From assembly GCA_020629515.1 (NCBI GenBank), contig JAHDDE010000038.1:1-36108 (forward strand): a stretch of DNA of 36,108 nucleotides, given 5' to 3'. Shown piece by piece: positions 1 to 7,647 of this stretch. Both the position numbers and the translations under genes were made by a program. How positions within the stretch are numbered: the first letter of the stretch is position 1; each line of letters opens with the position of its first letter. Below the pieces are notes generated by a model. That model was not told the DNA's origin. It ran no database searches and was given only the letters and a program-made list of their open reading frames with translations. Origin of the DNA: Saprospiraceae bacterium (lineage in GTDB: Bacteria; Bacteroidota; Bacteroidia; Chitinophagales; Saprospiraceae).

Positions 1-42
1 AAAGCCTCTCAGGTCATCCTCCACAGGGCGATTACTGAGCAT
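1..42 (-). CDS. 5' end of an unidentified gene, cut by the window edge
   Basis: An ATG at 42 on the minus strand opens a frame that stays open to the window edge and reads MLSNRPVEDDLRGF. It begins 41 bases after the stop of the symporter on the same strand. The 41-base spacer is almost pure A and T, and composition becomes clearly richer in G and C exactly at this ATG, which fits a move from spacer to coding DNA. It would be the next gene of the symporter transcription unit. Fourteen residues are too few to name a family. Confidence 0.4.
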   Translation of the reverse strand, partial: MLSNRPVEDDLRGF

Positions 43-83
43 AGCGAATAAATAAGAAAATAATCCATATAAACTACAAGTAA

Positions 84-1631
84 TTAATGAAAAACGATAT
101 GAAGTGTCACCAGACTAACTAAAAGTCCTATACCGATATTTAAGATGTCATTAGATTCGTATTGAATCAGTGATCTAAGAGGTTTCCAACCGTTGATCCA
201 TCCACTTATACTCGAGATACCAAAGGCTATAATAATTACCCACATCGCTCTGACGAAGTAATTCATATCAGGATATAGATAGATAATCAAGAGATGCAAT
301 GGTATAGTAGATAAAAATGCAATTAGCGTCAATCGATGTTTTGGTGCGACCATAAAAGCTGCTGTACATATCAAGACTACTATACCACAGTTGATATAAT
401 ATCTTAATTCATTAAGGGTATGTGTAAAAGCAGCTTGAGGATTCTCAAATTTAACATAGAGCAGTATCAAGCCCATAGTTATGCCAGTGATCAAAGTCAC
501 TATGATAGTATTTTTGCCAGCACGTACTACTTCCTTATCTGAAGCATCTTTATTGATATATTCTTTATAAATGTCAATGGACCATAGAGTCGCCAGAGAA
601 TTGAAGGTAGAATCAACTGTGCTCATCAAAGAGGCAAATAAAGCACAAAGTATGATGCCTTTGGCGCCAGTAGGAAGATACGTCTTGACTAAGTATGGAA
701 ACGCCATATCAGGTTCAGTTAGACCGCCTTCTCCCAAGATCCCATAGAGCGCTATCCCTGGAATGACTATTAAGACAGCCATGACTATTTTCATCAATCC
801 TCCTGCCATTAAACCAAGCTGTGCTTCTCGTAGATTTTTGGCAGCAAGAGATCTCTGCATGATGGTTTGATTAGCGCACCAATAATTGATATTAAGTAAG
901 AAAAGTCCGAAAATATGGATCCAAGGTAAGGTAGGATGATCTGCAGGCAAATGAAGGTGCATAAGTTGAGGTGTTTTTTTATACAACTCTGTCCAACCTC
1001 CTAAGTGATGTATCGAAACTAACAGTACTACAAATCCACCAGTCAATAAAATAGAAAACTGTATAATATCCGTCTTTACTACCGCATTGAGTCCTCCTAA
1101 ATAAGTATAAATAGCCGAAAAAATCCCTAAGCTCACTATAATGACTGATATCCTTGTTATCCTGTTAGGACTTATAAAATCCAGATATTCTGCAAAAACC
1201 AAATCTGCCGCATATGCACCCCAAAATAAAGCTGCACCTAAGGTAATAGTAGAAAAGATCAAAAGATTAGCTATGCTGTAAGCCAGCCCCACTGTACTGC
1301 CCAATCTCTTTTTGATATACTGAGTTACTGTGATAACACGCTCTTTGAGAAAAAGCGGGACAAAAATAAATGCAGCCATCAAAATACCTTGAATAGCATT
1401 AATCTCTAAGCTCGCCTGAGCTAATCCAAATAGATAGGCTGAGCCCATCATACCTAAAAACTGATAGCCATTAATATTAGTTGCGATGGAGCTCAATGCT
1501 ATAGACGGCCATCTCAGGTTACGAGAACTTAAGAAATACTGCTCTATGCTCACGTCCCCAGTAGTACGTCCAGAAAGGGCGAAAAAAAATATTATCGCGA
1601 AGTAGCTAAGTACAATGATTAGATCTAACAA
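84..1631 (-). CDS. Sodium/solute symporter, SGLT-like (SSS family)
   Basis: A 515-residue polytopic inner-membrane protein of the sodium:solute symporter family, which couples Na+ entry to uptake of sugars or similar small solutes. About 14 hydrophobic segments are visible. Family signatures include YTYLGGLNAVVKTDIIQ (about 175-191), NYWCANQTIMQRSLAAK (249-265) and the Ser/Thr-rich ASLMSTVDSTFNS (333-345), which matches the conserved TM8 region lining the sodium site. The C-terminus ends in one hydrophobic helix, as in animal SGLT proteins, so the stop looks natural. The start is a TTG at 1631: an in-frame TAA lies five codons upstream and no early ATG is available. It is transcribed away from the aldo/keto reductase gene. 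The substrate cannot be told from sequence; a sugar is the default guess. Confidence 0.9.
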   Translation of the reverse strand: MLDLIIVLSYFAIIFFFALSGRTTGDVSIEQYFLSSRNLRWPSIALSSIATNINGYQFLGMMGSAYLFGLAQASLEINAIQGILMAAFIFVPLFLKERVITVTQYIKKRLGSTVGLAYSIANLLIFSTITLGAALFWGAYAADLVFAEYLDFISPNRITRISVIIVSLGIFSAIYTYLGGLNAVVKTDIIQFSILLTGGFVVLLVSIHHLGGWTELYKKTPQLMHLHLPADHPTLPWIHIFGLFLLNINYWCANQTIMQRSLAAKNLREAQLGLMAGGLMKIVMAVLIVIPGIALYGILGEGGLTEPDMAFPYLVKTYLPTGAKGIILCALFASLMSTVDSTFNSLATLWSIDIYKEYINKDASDKEVVRAGKNTIIVTLITGITMGLILLYVKFENPQAAFTHTLNELRYYINCGIVVLICTAAFMVAPKHRLTLIAFLSTIPLHLLIIYLYPDMNYFVRAMWVIIIAFGISSISGWINGWKPLRSLIQYESNDILNIGIGLLVSLVTLHIVFH

Positions 1632-1717
1632 TAGAGTTTCTGTTTATAAGTATACCTGCCAATATAAAGATTCTCATTATTATGTAGTTAGATATACAAG
1701 TTTCAAGAGCTTTGAGA

Positions 1718-1725
1718 TATGTTTG
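1718..1725 (+). promoter_or_regulatory. Putative -7 promoter element TAnnTTTG
   Basis: TATGTTTG matches the Bacteroidota sigma -7 consensus TAnnTTTG exactly. It lies 12 bases before the first possible ATG of the aldo/keto reductase (1738) and 24 before the second (1750). No convincing -33 TTTG is seen. If transcription starts a few bases downstream, an ATG at 1750 leaves a more usual leader than 1738. Confidence 0.35.
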
Positions 1726-1737
1726 TAACATCAAATA

Positions 1738-2637
1738 ATGGAAGTAGATATGGCTGAAAAAATTGAATTTTCTCCACTGATTGTGGGAATGATGAGGATG
1801 GGTAGCTGGGGAGCCAACATGTCTACCCCAGAATTAGGGCGTTTTGTCGATCAATGCATAGAATTAGGACTTGTCGATTTTGATCACGCCGATATATACG
1901 GACACTATACCGAGGAGGCGAATTTTGGAAAATTGATTAAAGAACGACCAGACCTCAAATCAAAAGTGAGGATCACAACGAAATGTGGAATCAAAATGAT
2001 CAGCGATAATCGTCCTGGTCATAAGGAAAAATCCTACGATAGTACAGGACAACATATCATTCAGTCAACGGAAAATTCTTTGAAAGAATTAGGAGTAGAA
2101 AAAATAGACCTATTACTAATCCATAGACCTGACTTCTTAATGGATCCAGCAGACATTGCTGAGGCATCACAACGACTTAAGGCTGAAGGAAAGATATTGC
2201 ACTTTGGCGTATCAAACTTTACTCCTGCTCAGTTTGAGATGCTAAACTCATTTACTCCCTTAGCCACAAATCAAATCGAAGCTTCTGTATTGCATACTTC
2301 CCCATTTGAAGATGGAACGATCGTGCAATGCCAAAGATTAGGAATCACTCCTACCATTTGGTCACCCTTTGGAGGCGGCTCAATTTTTGGTTTGTCCAGT
2401 GATCCCAATATCTTAAGGTTAAGAGAAAAACTTAACGAAATAGCCGATCGCCACCATGCAGGAATGGATCAAATCTTAATTGCTTGGCTTAATAAGCACC
2501 CAGCTGGATTGGTGAGTATTACTGGGAGCACCAAAATAGAACGCATTAAATCTGCGCTGGAGGCGCTTAATATTGAGTTGTCTCATGAAGAATGGTATGA
2601 GATTTGGCAAGCTTCCAAAGGAGAAGAAATAGCTTAA
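1738..2637 (+). CDS. Aldo/keto reductase (NADPH-dependent oxidoreductase)
   Basis: A 299-residue cytosolic aldo/keto reductase with a TIM-barrel layout, resembling the YdhF branch. The catalytic tetrad of the superfamily is visible as D49 and Y54 (DHADIYG), K82 (TTKCG) and H129 (LLLIHRPD). The C-terminal cofactor region includes SITGSTKIERI. These enzymes reduce aldehydes or ketones with NADPH; the substrate is not predictable. The first ATG (1738) gives MEVDMAEK; the ATG at 1750 follows a GGAAG stretch and suits the putative promoter better, so the true protein may be four residues shorter. One base separates the stop from the ATG of the flavin-dependent monooxygenase, so the two are almost certainly cotranscribed and translationally coupled. 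Confidence 0.93.
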   Translation: MEVDMAEKIEFSPLIVGMMRMGSWGANMSTPELGRFVDQCIELGLVDFDHADIYGHYTEEANFGKLIKERPDLKSKVRITTKCGIKMISDNRPGHKEKSYDSTGQHIIQSTENSLKELGVEKIDLLLIHRPDFLMDPADIAEASQRLKAEGKILHFGVSNFTPAQFEMLNSFTPLATNQIEASVLHTSPFEDGTIVQCQRLGITPTIWSPFGGGSIFGLSSDPNILRLREKLNEIADRHHAGMDQILIAWLNKHPAGLVSITGSTKIERIKSALEALNIELSHEEWYEIWQASKGEEIA

Positions 2638-2638
2638 G

Positions 2639-3796
2639 ATGGCAAATATTAGAATTAGATCTCCGCATCTGAAAGGAACAGAAGTTTCTTGGTTTGCCCC
2701 ACTCTGCAATGGAGATGATCAGTTCCTTGGACAGCATGACTTAAGATATAAAAGTGATTGGAGCAATACCTCTAATGTTTTGTTGACAGCAGACAGATTA
2801 GGGTACAAGAATATACTATGTCCCAGTTCATATCAGGTAGGTCAAGATACCTTAACCTTTGCTTCTGCTGTAGCTCCTTTGACCAATCAGATCAATCTCC
2901 TCACAGCAATAAGGTGTGGAGAAGTACATCCTCCCATGTTAGGTCGGGCAATAGCAACTTTAGATCATATATTAAAAGGTCGTCTGACGATTAACATCAT
3001 ATCATCAAATCTGCCAGGGACCAATTTGAGTTCTGAATCAAGATATCAGAGATCGAGAGAAGTCATCGAAATATTAAAGCAAGGATGGACACAAGATGCC
3101 ATCAATTATAAAGGATCACATTATCAAATCCAATTGGATTCCACCGCACCTATGAAGCCCTATCAAGTAAATGGAGGACCTCTACTCTATTTTGGTGGAT
3201 ACTCGCCTCCTGCTATAGAATTATGTGCTGAGCATTGTGACGTCTACCTCATGTGGCCTGAACCTGAGGGCCGTATTGTGCAGCTCATGAGCGATATGAG
3301 CAAAAAGGCCGAGACATATGATAGATCAGTAGATTTTGGCCTCAGGGTTCATGTTATCGTCAGAGAGACAGAATCAGAAGCTCGTCAAGCCGCTAAAGAA
3401 CTCATGAAATATATAGATGATGAAAAAGGGACAGAGATCAGAGAAAGAGCTCTTGACGCCAAAAGCTATGGGGTATCTCGACAGACTGAAGTAAGATCAT
3501 TGTCAGATCAAGAAGGATATGTCGAAGATCATCTCTGGACAGGAATAGGAAGAGCGAGATCGGGATGTGGTGCCGCAATAGTTGGCGACCCCGACCAAGT
3601 CCTTGAGAAGATTAATAGATATATAGATTTAGGGATAAGATCGTTCATTTTTTCTGGCTACCCTCATGCTGATGAGTGTAAGTTATTTGCCAAATATGTA
3701 TTGCCAAAGTTAAAGACTATATCGATGCCAAAAGTCCAAGGCAGAATACCCCATACGGTACCTGATAGCCCCTTGGGATTAGGGGTGAGAAAATAG
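2639..3796 (+). CDS. LLM-class flavin-dependent monooxygenase, SsuD-like
   Basis: A 385-residue bacterial luciferase-like flavin monooxygenase whose closest recognisable relatives are alkanesulfonate monooxygenases (SsuD type), which use FMNH2 and O2 to release sulfite from organosulfonates. Landmarks are the N-terminal SWFAPLCNGDD strand, the FGLRVHVIVRETESEA segment holding the family histidine, and GIGRARSGCGAAIVGDPDQV, which aligns with the conserved arginine loop of SsuD. The position of the SsuD active-site cysteine (Cys54 in E. coli) appears not to be conserved; the nearby Cys61 is several residues away. No FMN reductase (SsuE) or sulfonate ABC transporter is in the window, so the desulfonation role is uncertain. 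It follows the aldo/keto reductase after one base and converges on the lipoprotein at 3807. Confidence 0.88.
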   Translation: MANIRIRSPHLKGTEVSWFAPLCNGDDQFLGQHDLRYKSDWSNTSNVLLTADRLGYKNILCPSSYQVGQDTLTFASAVAPLTNQINLLTAIRCGEVHPPMLGRAIATLDHILKGRLTINIISSNLPGTNLSSESRYQRSREVIEILKQGWTQDAINYKGSHYQIQLDSTAPMKPYQVNGGPLLYFGGYSPPAIELCAEHCDVYLMWPEPEGRIVQLMSDMSKKAETYDRSVDFGLRVHVIVRETESEARQAAKELMKYIDDEKGTEIRERALDAKSYGVSRQTEVRSLSDQEGYVEDHLWTGIGRARSGCGAAIVGDPDQVLEKINRYIDLGIRSFIFSGYPHADECKLFAKYVLPKLKTISMPKVQGRIPHTVPDSPLGLGVRK

Positions 3797-3814
3797 ATTG
3801 ACCTTATTATTTTC
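3789..3814. terminator. AT-rich inverted repeat over a convergent gene junction
   Basis: GAAAATA (3789-3795) and TATTTTC (3808-3814) form a perfect 7-base inverted repeat. The left arm overlaps the stop codon of the monooxygenase and the right arm overlaps the stop codon of the convergent lipoprotein gene. The stem is weak and no U-tract follows on either strand, so a terminator role is only suggested by position. Confidence 0.25.
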
Positions 3815-4382
3815 GGGCAGGTTTTTTATCCAATGTCATTAACTTCATATTCAGTCCATTATTGACCCCAAAATCATGACGACCAGAGAAAGACATGGCT
3901 AAGCCATTGGAGTTGGCTTGAAAAACCTTTGGCTCCATCTCTTCATTGTTATCCAACATCAATAAAGCCAGATCATCTAACCTTAGATGATAAATCCCTC
4001 CGCCGAGGGTCTCATCATAATAGCCATACTCATAGGAAAAATCTTCTTTAAAGTCCATCCAGAATCCTTCGTACTCCCCTGCTTTGGACATCTCTCCTTT
4101 GTTAAACACAAATTCTGGAGTGAGATAACCGTATGTAATCATTGAGTAAGCCTCGTTCTCTTGCGACTTTCTAAGGTCCCATGTGGCTTTAGCTTGAAGT
4201 CTAATCTCTTCAAGGGATTCAAACTTGCCGCCACGTTGTATATTAACTGGTATTTTATAGATCAGTTCTCTTTTGTCTGGCGTAGAATGTGTCGCAGTCT
4301 GAGAGGTGGTTCCTTTAGTATCACCACATGACATCAAGCTAACTAATAATACAGCAATTATGATAGACAGTAAAATCCGCAT
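3807..4382 (-). CDS. Hypothetical lipoprotein
   Basis: I do not recognise this 191-residue protein. Residues 1-18 form a short basic-hydrophobic signal ending in a lipobox (LMSC), with C19 as the predicted lipidated cysteine, followed by the polar linker GDTKGTTSQTATHST. The remaining roughly 150 residues look like one globular domain rich in aromatic and acidic residues (for example EYEGFWMDFKEDFSYEYGYY), with no cysteine beyond C19 and no enzyme motif that I can see. It diverges from tilS across 43 bases and converges on the monooxygenase across 10 bases, so it is probably expressed alone. Membrane-anchored and likely periplasmic or surface-exposed; function unknown. Confidence 0.8.
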   Translation of the reverse strand: MRILLSIIIAVLLVSLMSCGDTKGTTSQTATHSTPDKRELIYKIPVNIQRGGKFESLEEIRLQAKATWDLRKSQENEAYSMITYGYLTPEFVFNKGEMSKAGEYEGFWMDFKEDFSYEYGYYDETLGGGIYHLRLDDLALLMLDNNEEMEPKVFQANSNGLAMSFSGRHDFGVNNGLNMKLMTLDKKPARK

Positions 4383-4395
4383 AGTATAATATATC

Positions 4396-4403
4396 TATTT
4401 TTG
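4396..4403 (+). promoter_or_regulatory. Putative -7 promoter element for tilS
   Basis: TATTTTTG matches TAnnTTTG and lies 22 bases before the tilS ATG, in the short divergent region between the lipoprotein gene and tilS. No clear -33 element was found, and AT-rich DNA gives such matches by chance. Confidence 0.35.
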
Positions 4404-4425
4404 ATGTTGGTACAGATGTCATAAT

Positions 4426-5745
4426 ATGAACCTATCGCAACGAGTGCTCAAATTTATTGAAAAAGAAGATCTTTTCAAGCCTTCTGATCATCTATTGTTA
4501 GCCGTGAGTGGAGGCAAAGACTCTATGGCTTTGTTATTCTGCCTAATTGAATTGAAGTATCCCGTACAAGTAGCTCATATAAATTATGGATTGAGAGGTA
4601 GAGAATCCGAAAAAGATCAAGAATTAGTGACCAACTTTTGTCAAGAACATGATATTCCATTATATATCTACCGACTAAGTCAAGAAGAAATTGATGATCT
4701 AAAGAAGTCTAACCTACAGGAGAAAGCGCGAAATATTCGATACGATTATATGAATCAAATATGCAAAGAGCAAGCAATTAATTATATCTGTACCGCTCAT
4801 CATATCGATGATAAAATCGAAACTGCTCTGATCAATCTTACAAGAGGCGTAGGGCTCAATGGATTAACTTCACTTAGATCCAAGCATCTCAATATCCGTA
4901 GACCACTGCTCGGACTAAGTCAAAGAGAAATCATCAATTATGTGACTTACCACGCTATCCCATTCAGGACAGATCATAGCAATCTGAGCAATGACTATGA
5001 TCGTAACTTTATTAGAAATGAAATTATCGCTTCAATCAATAAGAGGATAGCACGTGCACCTTCAGGATTTACCAAATCGCTGAATGTCCTTGGTGATGAA
5101 GCCATACTGCTTAAAGGACTAATCAACAAAGAAAAATCCCAATGGCTAAGTCTTGAAAATCAACTGATACGTGTCGGCCCACTAAAGAGATTAAAAAATA
5201 TTGATGGACACACTAGCCTGTTGTTCCATCTTATAAATGCATATGGGTATAATAGCTCAGATGTAAATGATATACTTAAAATTGAGCATCAAAATGGGAC
5301 GATATTTAAGAATGATAATTACATCGGAGTCATTCATGACGACTATCTTTTAATAAAAGAATCAGAGCCATCAGAATATATTTATCACATATCTGAGGGT
5401 ATAAATCTAATTAGACAAACCCAATTTGTTGTGGAGCAAGTCATGACATATGATATAGATCATAATGACTCTAATGTCGAATATATCGATGGAGATAATA
5501 TCACATTTCCATTAATACTACGAAGCTGGAAAGAGGGCGACAGGTTTGCTCCTCTGGGTATGGGAGGTAAGACCAAAAAAGTTAGCGACTATTACACTGA
5601 CCTTAAGCTCAATTACTTTCAAAAACATGATGAACTCATATTAGAATGTAATAACCAAATAATATGGCTGGTAAATAGGCGACTCGATGAAAGGTTTAAG
5701 ATAAAAAGTTCAACACAATGTGTCTATCGGATATCTTATAGCTAA
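4426..5745 (+). CDS. tilS: tRNA(Ile)-lysidine synthase TilS
   Basis: A 439-residue enzyme that attaches lysine to C34 of the CAU-anticodon isoleucine tRNA using ATP, so that the tRNA reads AUA and is charged with isoleucine. The N-terminal PP-loop ATPase motif SGGKDS is at residues 28-33, followed by VAHINYGLRG and the family stretch CTAHHIDDKIETALINLTRG. The C-terminal TilS-C domain (about 360-439) carries LRSWKEGDRFAPLGMGGK and the lysine-rich KTKKVSDYYTDLK. Length is normal for the full-domain form. The coding stop overlaps the stop of the convergent esterase by three bases. It is a core gene, so the region is chromosomal. Confidence 0.96.
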   Translation: MNLSQRVLKFIEKEDLFKPSDHLLLAVSGGKDSMALLFCLIELKYPVQVAHINYGLRGRESEKDQELVTNFCQEHDIPLYIYRLSQEEIDDLKKSNLQEKARNIRYDYMNQICKEQAINYICTAHHIDDKIETALINLTRGVGLNGLTSLRSKHLNIRRPLLGLSQREIINYVTYHAIPFRTDHSNLSNDYDRNFIRNEIIASINKRIARAPSGFTKSLNVLGDEAILLKGLINKEKSQWLSLENQLIRVGPLKRLKNIDGHTSLLFHLINAYGYNSSDVNDILKIEHQNGTIFKNDNYIGVIHDDYLLIKESEPSEYIYHISEGINLIRQTQFVVEQVMTYDIDHNDSNVEYIDGDNITFPLILRSWKEGDRFAPLGMGGKTKKVSDYYTDLKLNYFQKHDELILECNNQIIWLVNRRLDERFKIKSSTQCVYRISYS

Positions 5746-6413
5746 GTGAGCACTACATGTTGTTGACTAAATTGCTTTAGGACTTCTTTAGGTATCTTAT
5801 GTTGACCTTCATATTTATGAATATTCACTTCCATATCATTTTCATTTATAACCGACTTTATATCAGATAGAGCTTCCTCGGTGATAAATTGATCATTATC
5901 TCCGTAAAGCATATGTAATTGTCGCTTGGAGAGATATTTCTTGAGATGAAGATAAGATAGATCCTCAGGTATCCATCCCGCCCAATTCAATATAATATCG
6001 AAATGAGGCTGAGAAGCGTGGAGCCATCTCCACATCGTTGCACACCCCTGTGAAAAGCCCATTACCACAAACTTCACTTTATCTTGATTCAAGTGGCGGC
6101 AGTAATTATTATAAATGGTATCCAAGTAATTGACAAAATCGTCAATCTCGTCATAACGATCCTCGCTGGTCATCCAGCAAGCCACCGGAGAATTATTTTT
6201 TGCCCAATAAAATCTATTTAAGCCCTCGGGCATAATTACAAAATGTTCTTCCGGATCAAAATCTGCATACTTATTGATTAATCTTTTAGATAGCTGACCG
6301 TAGCCATGCAGGACGATCCACACATATTTTGTTTTTGTCTTTGATAACTCCCCAAACGTTGAATAATGAGCAGTTCGTTGTACTCGAATTTTATTATGCT
6401 TGACATTTTCCAT
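5742..6413 (-). CDS. Serine esterase, alpha/beta hydrolase (phospholipase/carboxylesterase type)
   Basis: A 223-residue cytosolic alpha/beta hydrolase of the phospholipase/carboxylesterase group. The oxyanion-hole motif VLHGYGQ is at 34-40, the nucleophile elbow GFSQG at 119-123 (S121), the acid in YGDNDQF (D174) and the histidine in EGQHKI (H205), giving a complete Ser-Asp-His triad. There is no signal peptide. Members cleave short or medium acyl esters; the physiological substrate is unknown. The gene converges on tilS with a 4-base overlap and has its own putative promoter upstream. The central insert with NRFYWAKNNSPVACWMTSEDR is common in Bacteroidota homologues. Confidence 0.88.
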   Translation of the reverse strand: MENVKHNKIRVQRTAHYSTFGELSKTKTKYVWIVLHGYGQLSKRLINKYADFDPEEHFVIMPEGLNRFYWAKNNSPVACWMTSEDRYDEIDDFVNYLDTIYNNYCRHLNQDKVKFVVMGFSQGCATMWRWLHASQPHFDIILNWAGWIPEDLSYLHLKKYLSKRQLHMLYGDNDQFITEEALSDIKSVINENDMEVNIHKYEGQHKIPKEVLKQFSQQHVVLT

Positions 6414-6448
6414 CCTATGGGGTTTAGTTTAACTTATTGAGTTGTTAT

Positions 6449-6456
6449 CAAAACTA
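6449..6456 (-). promoter_or_regulatory. Putative -7 promoter element for the esterase gene
   Basis: On the minus strand this reads TAGTTTTG, an exact TAnnTTTG match, 35 bases before the esterase ATG at 6413. No clear -33 box was found. Confidence 0.35.
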
Positions 6457-6524
6457 ATCATCCCATATTAATTCTTAATATTTAGCTCCCAGAGATACAC
6501 ATTAATATTGGCACTCATAAACCA

Positions 6525-6553
6525 TTGACACACATAGATGTTTGACTTATTAA
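6525..6553 (+). promoter_or_regulatory. Sigma70-like hexamers upstream of the oxidase subunit gene
   Basis: TTGACA (6525-6530) and TATTAA (6548-6553) are spaced by 17 bases and end 9 bases before the ATG at 6563. This is close to the E. coli consensus, but Bacteroidota normally use a different promoter code. GATGTTTG (6537-6544), one mismatch from TAnnTTTG, lies inside the spacer and may be the real element. Confidence 0.25.
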
Positions 6554-6562
6554 GAGTGAAAT

Positions 6563-7156
6563 ATGGTAAAAGAGAAAGACTATTTAATTCATCCATTGTA
6601 CATCTTAATCACCCTCGTATTAGGGAGTATAACGGCATTGTTTTTAGGATTTAGTTTTGCGTACATATATTCCCGTTTGCAAAATGGAGAAAATCCTGTA
6701 GCTATTCCGATACTTTTTTATTTGAATACCTTCATCTTATTAGGGACAAGTTACGCATTGGTTCAAACCAAAAAATCTTATGAATTGGACCAAACCTCAA
6801 GGTATAAGTTACTCCTATGGGTTACATTAATCTTGAGCATTATATTCCTTATCGCACAAGTTTTGGCTTGGCGCCAACTTTTAGAAATGAACGTAGGGCT
6901 AACAAGTAGTAATTTAGCAAGTTACCTTTATGTCATATCAGGTATACACTTTTTACATGTGATTGGTGGTTTACCCTTTTTAATATTCTTTATCCGAGAT
7001 GCAAAAAAAAGACTGGTAGAACCAGCAAGTGTGTTAGTGTATCTTTCAGATCCTGATAAAAAAAGGAAACTTACTGTACTTAGTATATACTGGCATTTTT
7101 TGGATGCCTTATGGATTTACTTAATAATATTTTTCTGGATAAATCGAATGGTTTGA
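6563..7156 (+). CDS. Haem-copper oxidase subunit III-like protein
   Basis: A 197-residue membrane protein with five predicted helices (about 10-35, 48-66, 81-101, 118-144 and 172-194), the layout of short bacterial cytochrome c/quinol oxidase subunit III. The signatures SGIHFLHVIGG (about 126-136) and the closing YWHFLDALWIYLIIFFW match the family, including the conserved histidines. Subunit III does not bind the redox centres; it supports proton uptake and stability of the subunit I/II core. No other oxidase subunit, haem-synthesis or assembly gene is nearby, so this is an orphan copy. It ends in a palindrome shared with the convergent gene at 7162. Confidence 0.85.
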   Translation: MVKEKDYLIHPLYILITLVLGSITALFLGFSFAYIYSRLQNGENPVAIPILFYLNTFILLGTSYALVQTKKSYELDQTSRYKLLLWVTLILSIIFLIAQVLAWRQLLEMNVGLTSSNLASYLYVISGIHFLHVIGGLPFLIFFIRDAKKRLVEPASVLVYLSDPDKKRKLTVLSIYWHFLDALWIYLIIFFWINRMV

Positions 7157-7168
7157 TTTAATCAAACC
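7150..7168. terminator. Perfect palindrome carrying both convergent stop codons
   Basis: GGTTTGATT (7150-7158) and AATCAAACC (7160-7168) are exact inverse complements around one base. The stop of the oxidase subunit (7154-7156) and the stop of the convergent 82-residue gene (7162-7164) both lie inside. It could act as a two-way transcript end, but no U-tract follows on either side. Confidence 0.5.
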
Positions 7169-7410
7169 TCAACTAATATTTCTGATAAGTCTATGTACTT
7201 ATCTGCTGCCTCAAAGATACTGAGCGCCAAGAACTTTTCTACTTCGTTGATATAAGGGTTAAAATAAACCTCAACTAAATACTCGTTGTAATAGTACAAT
7301 GATATCAATCTGTCTCTTGAGCTATTGACATCAAAGAACTCTCCGTACTCAAAGGTTTGTTCCCTTTGTATATCAAAAGATGATCGGTTAAAGTCTTCTA
7401 TCGTTAACAT
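7162..7410 (-). CDS. Hypothetical small acidic protein
   Basis: An 82-residue protein that I cannot assign. It has no signal peptide or membrane segment, is acidic and rich in Tyr, Phe, Glu and Asp, and ends with a predicted helix (EKFLALSIFEAADKYIDLSEIL). Alternating hydrophobic residues in SLYYYNEYLVEVYFNPY suggest two beta strands before the helix. The sequence is intact, starts at an ATG and converges on the oxidase subunit gene within a shared palindrome, which supports it being a real gene. Probably a conserved cytosolic Bacteroidota protein of unknown role. Confidence 0.6.
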   Translation of the reverse strand: MLTIEDFNRSSFDIQREQTFEYGEFFDVNSSRDRLISLYYYNEYLVEVYFNPYINEVEKFLALSIFEAADKYIDLSEILVEV

Positions 7411-7647
7411 GGTAGTATGAAGTTAACGTCTAATTAGCGGAGGAAAAAGGGTAATTATCTTATGAAAAATTAAAATAATGAAACTATTAACCTATAAAAT
7501 GTATCACTAAGTCCTTTCATTACTCCTCTTAATTTGAGACATAGGTCATAATTTCATAATATTGCAGTAACGTAACCAACCTGAATAGCAATAAATCTAT
7601 TGCGCACAAAATAGAATGCTCAAAAATTTGTTTAGATAGAAATCATT
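7411..7647. other. Divergent intergenic region
   Basis: This 237-base AT-rich gap separates two divergent genes. It holds one small hairpin, GCAATA-aatc-TATTGC (7588-7603), about 45 bases before the TlpA-like gene, and a short purine run GGAGGAAAAAGGG near 7440. I see no RNA gene, repeat family or exact TAnnTTTG element. Confidence 0.5.

Noticed and set aside
1-120. Frameshifted C-terminal tail of the symporter (LYGLFSYLFAMLSNRPVEDDLRGF-like reading in the -1 frame, next to a run of five Ts)
   Set aside because: The tail resembles the RP-acidic-LxGF pattern at the end of some symporters, but the annotated protein already ends in an SGLT-like final helix, and the composition change at the ATG at 42 fits a new gene better. 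An alignment with close relatives would settle it.
3807-4382. Antitoxin or phage-defence role for small unknown genes (also 7162-7410)
   Set aside because: No partner gene, nuclease, helicase or defence-family motif is near, and the genes sit among housekeeping genes.
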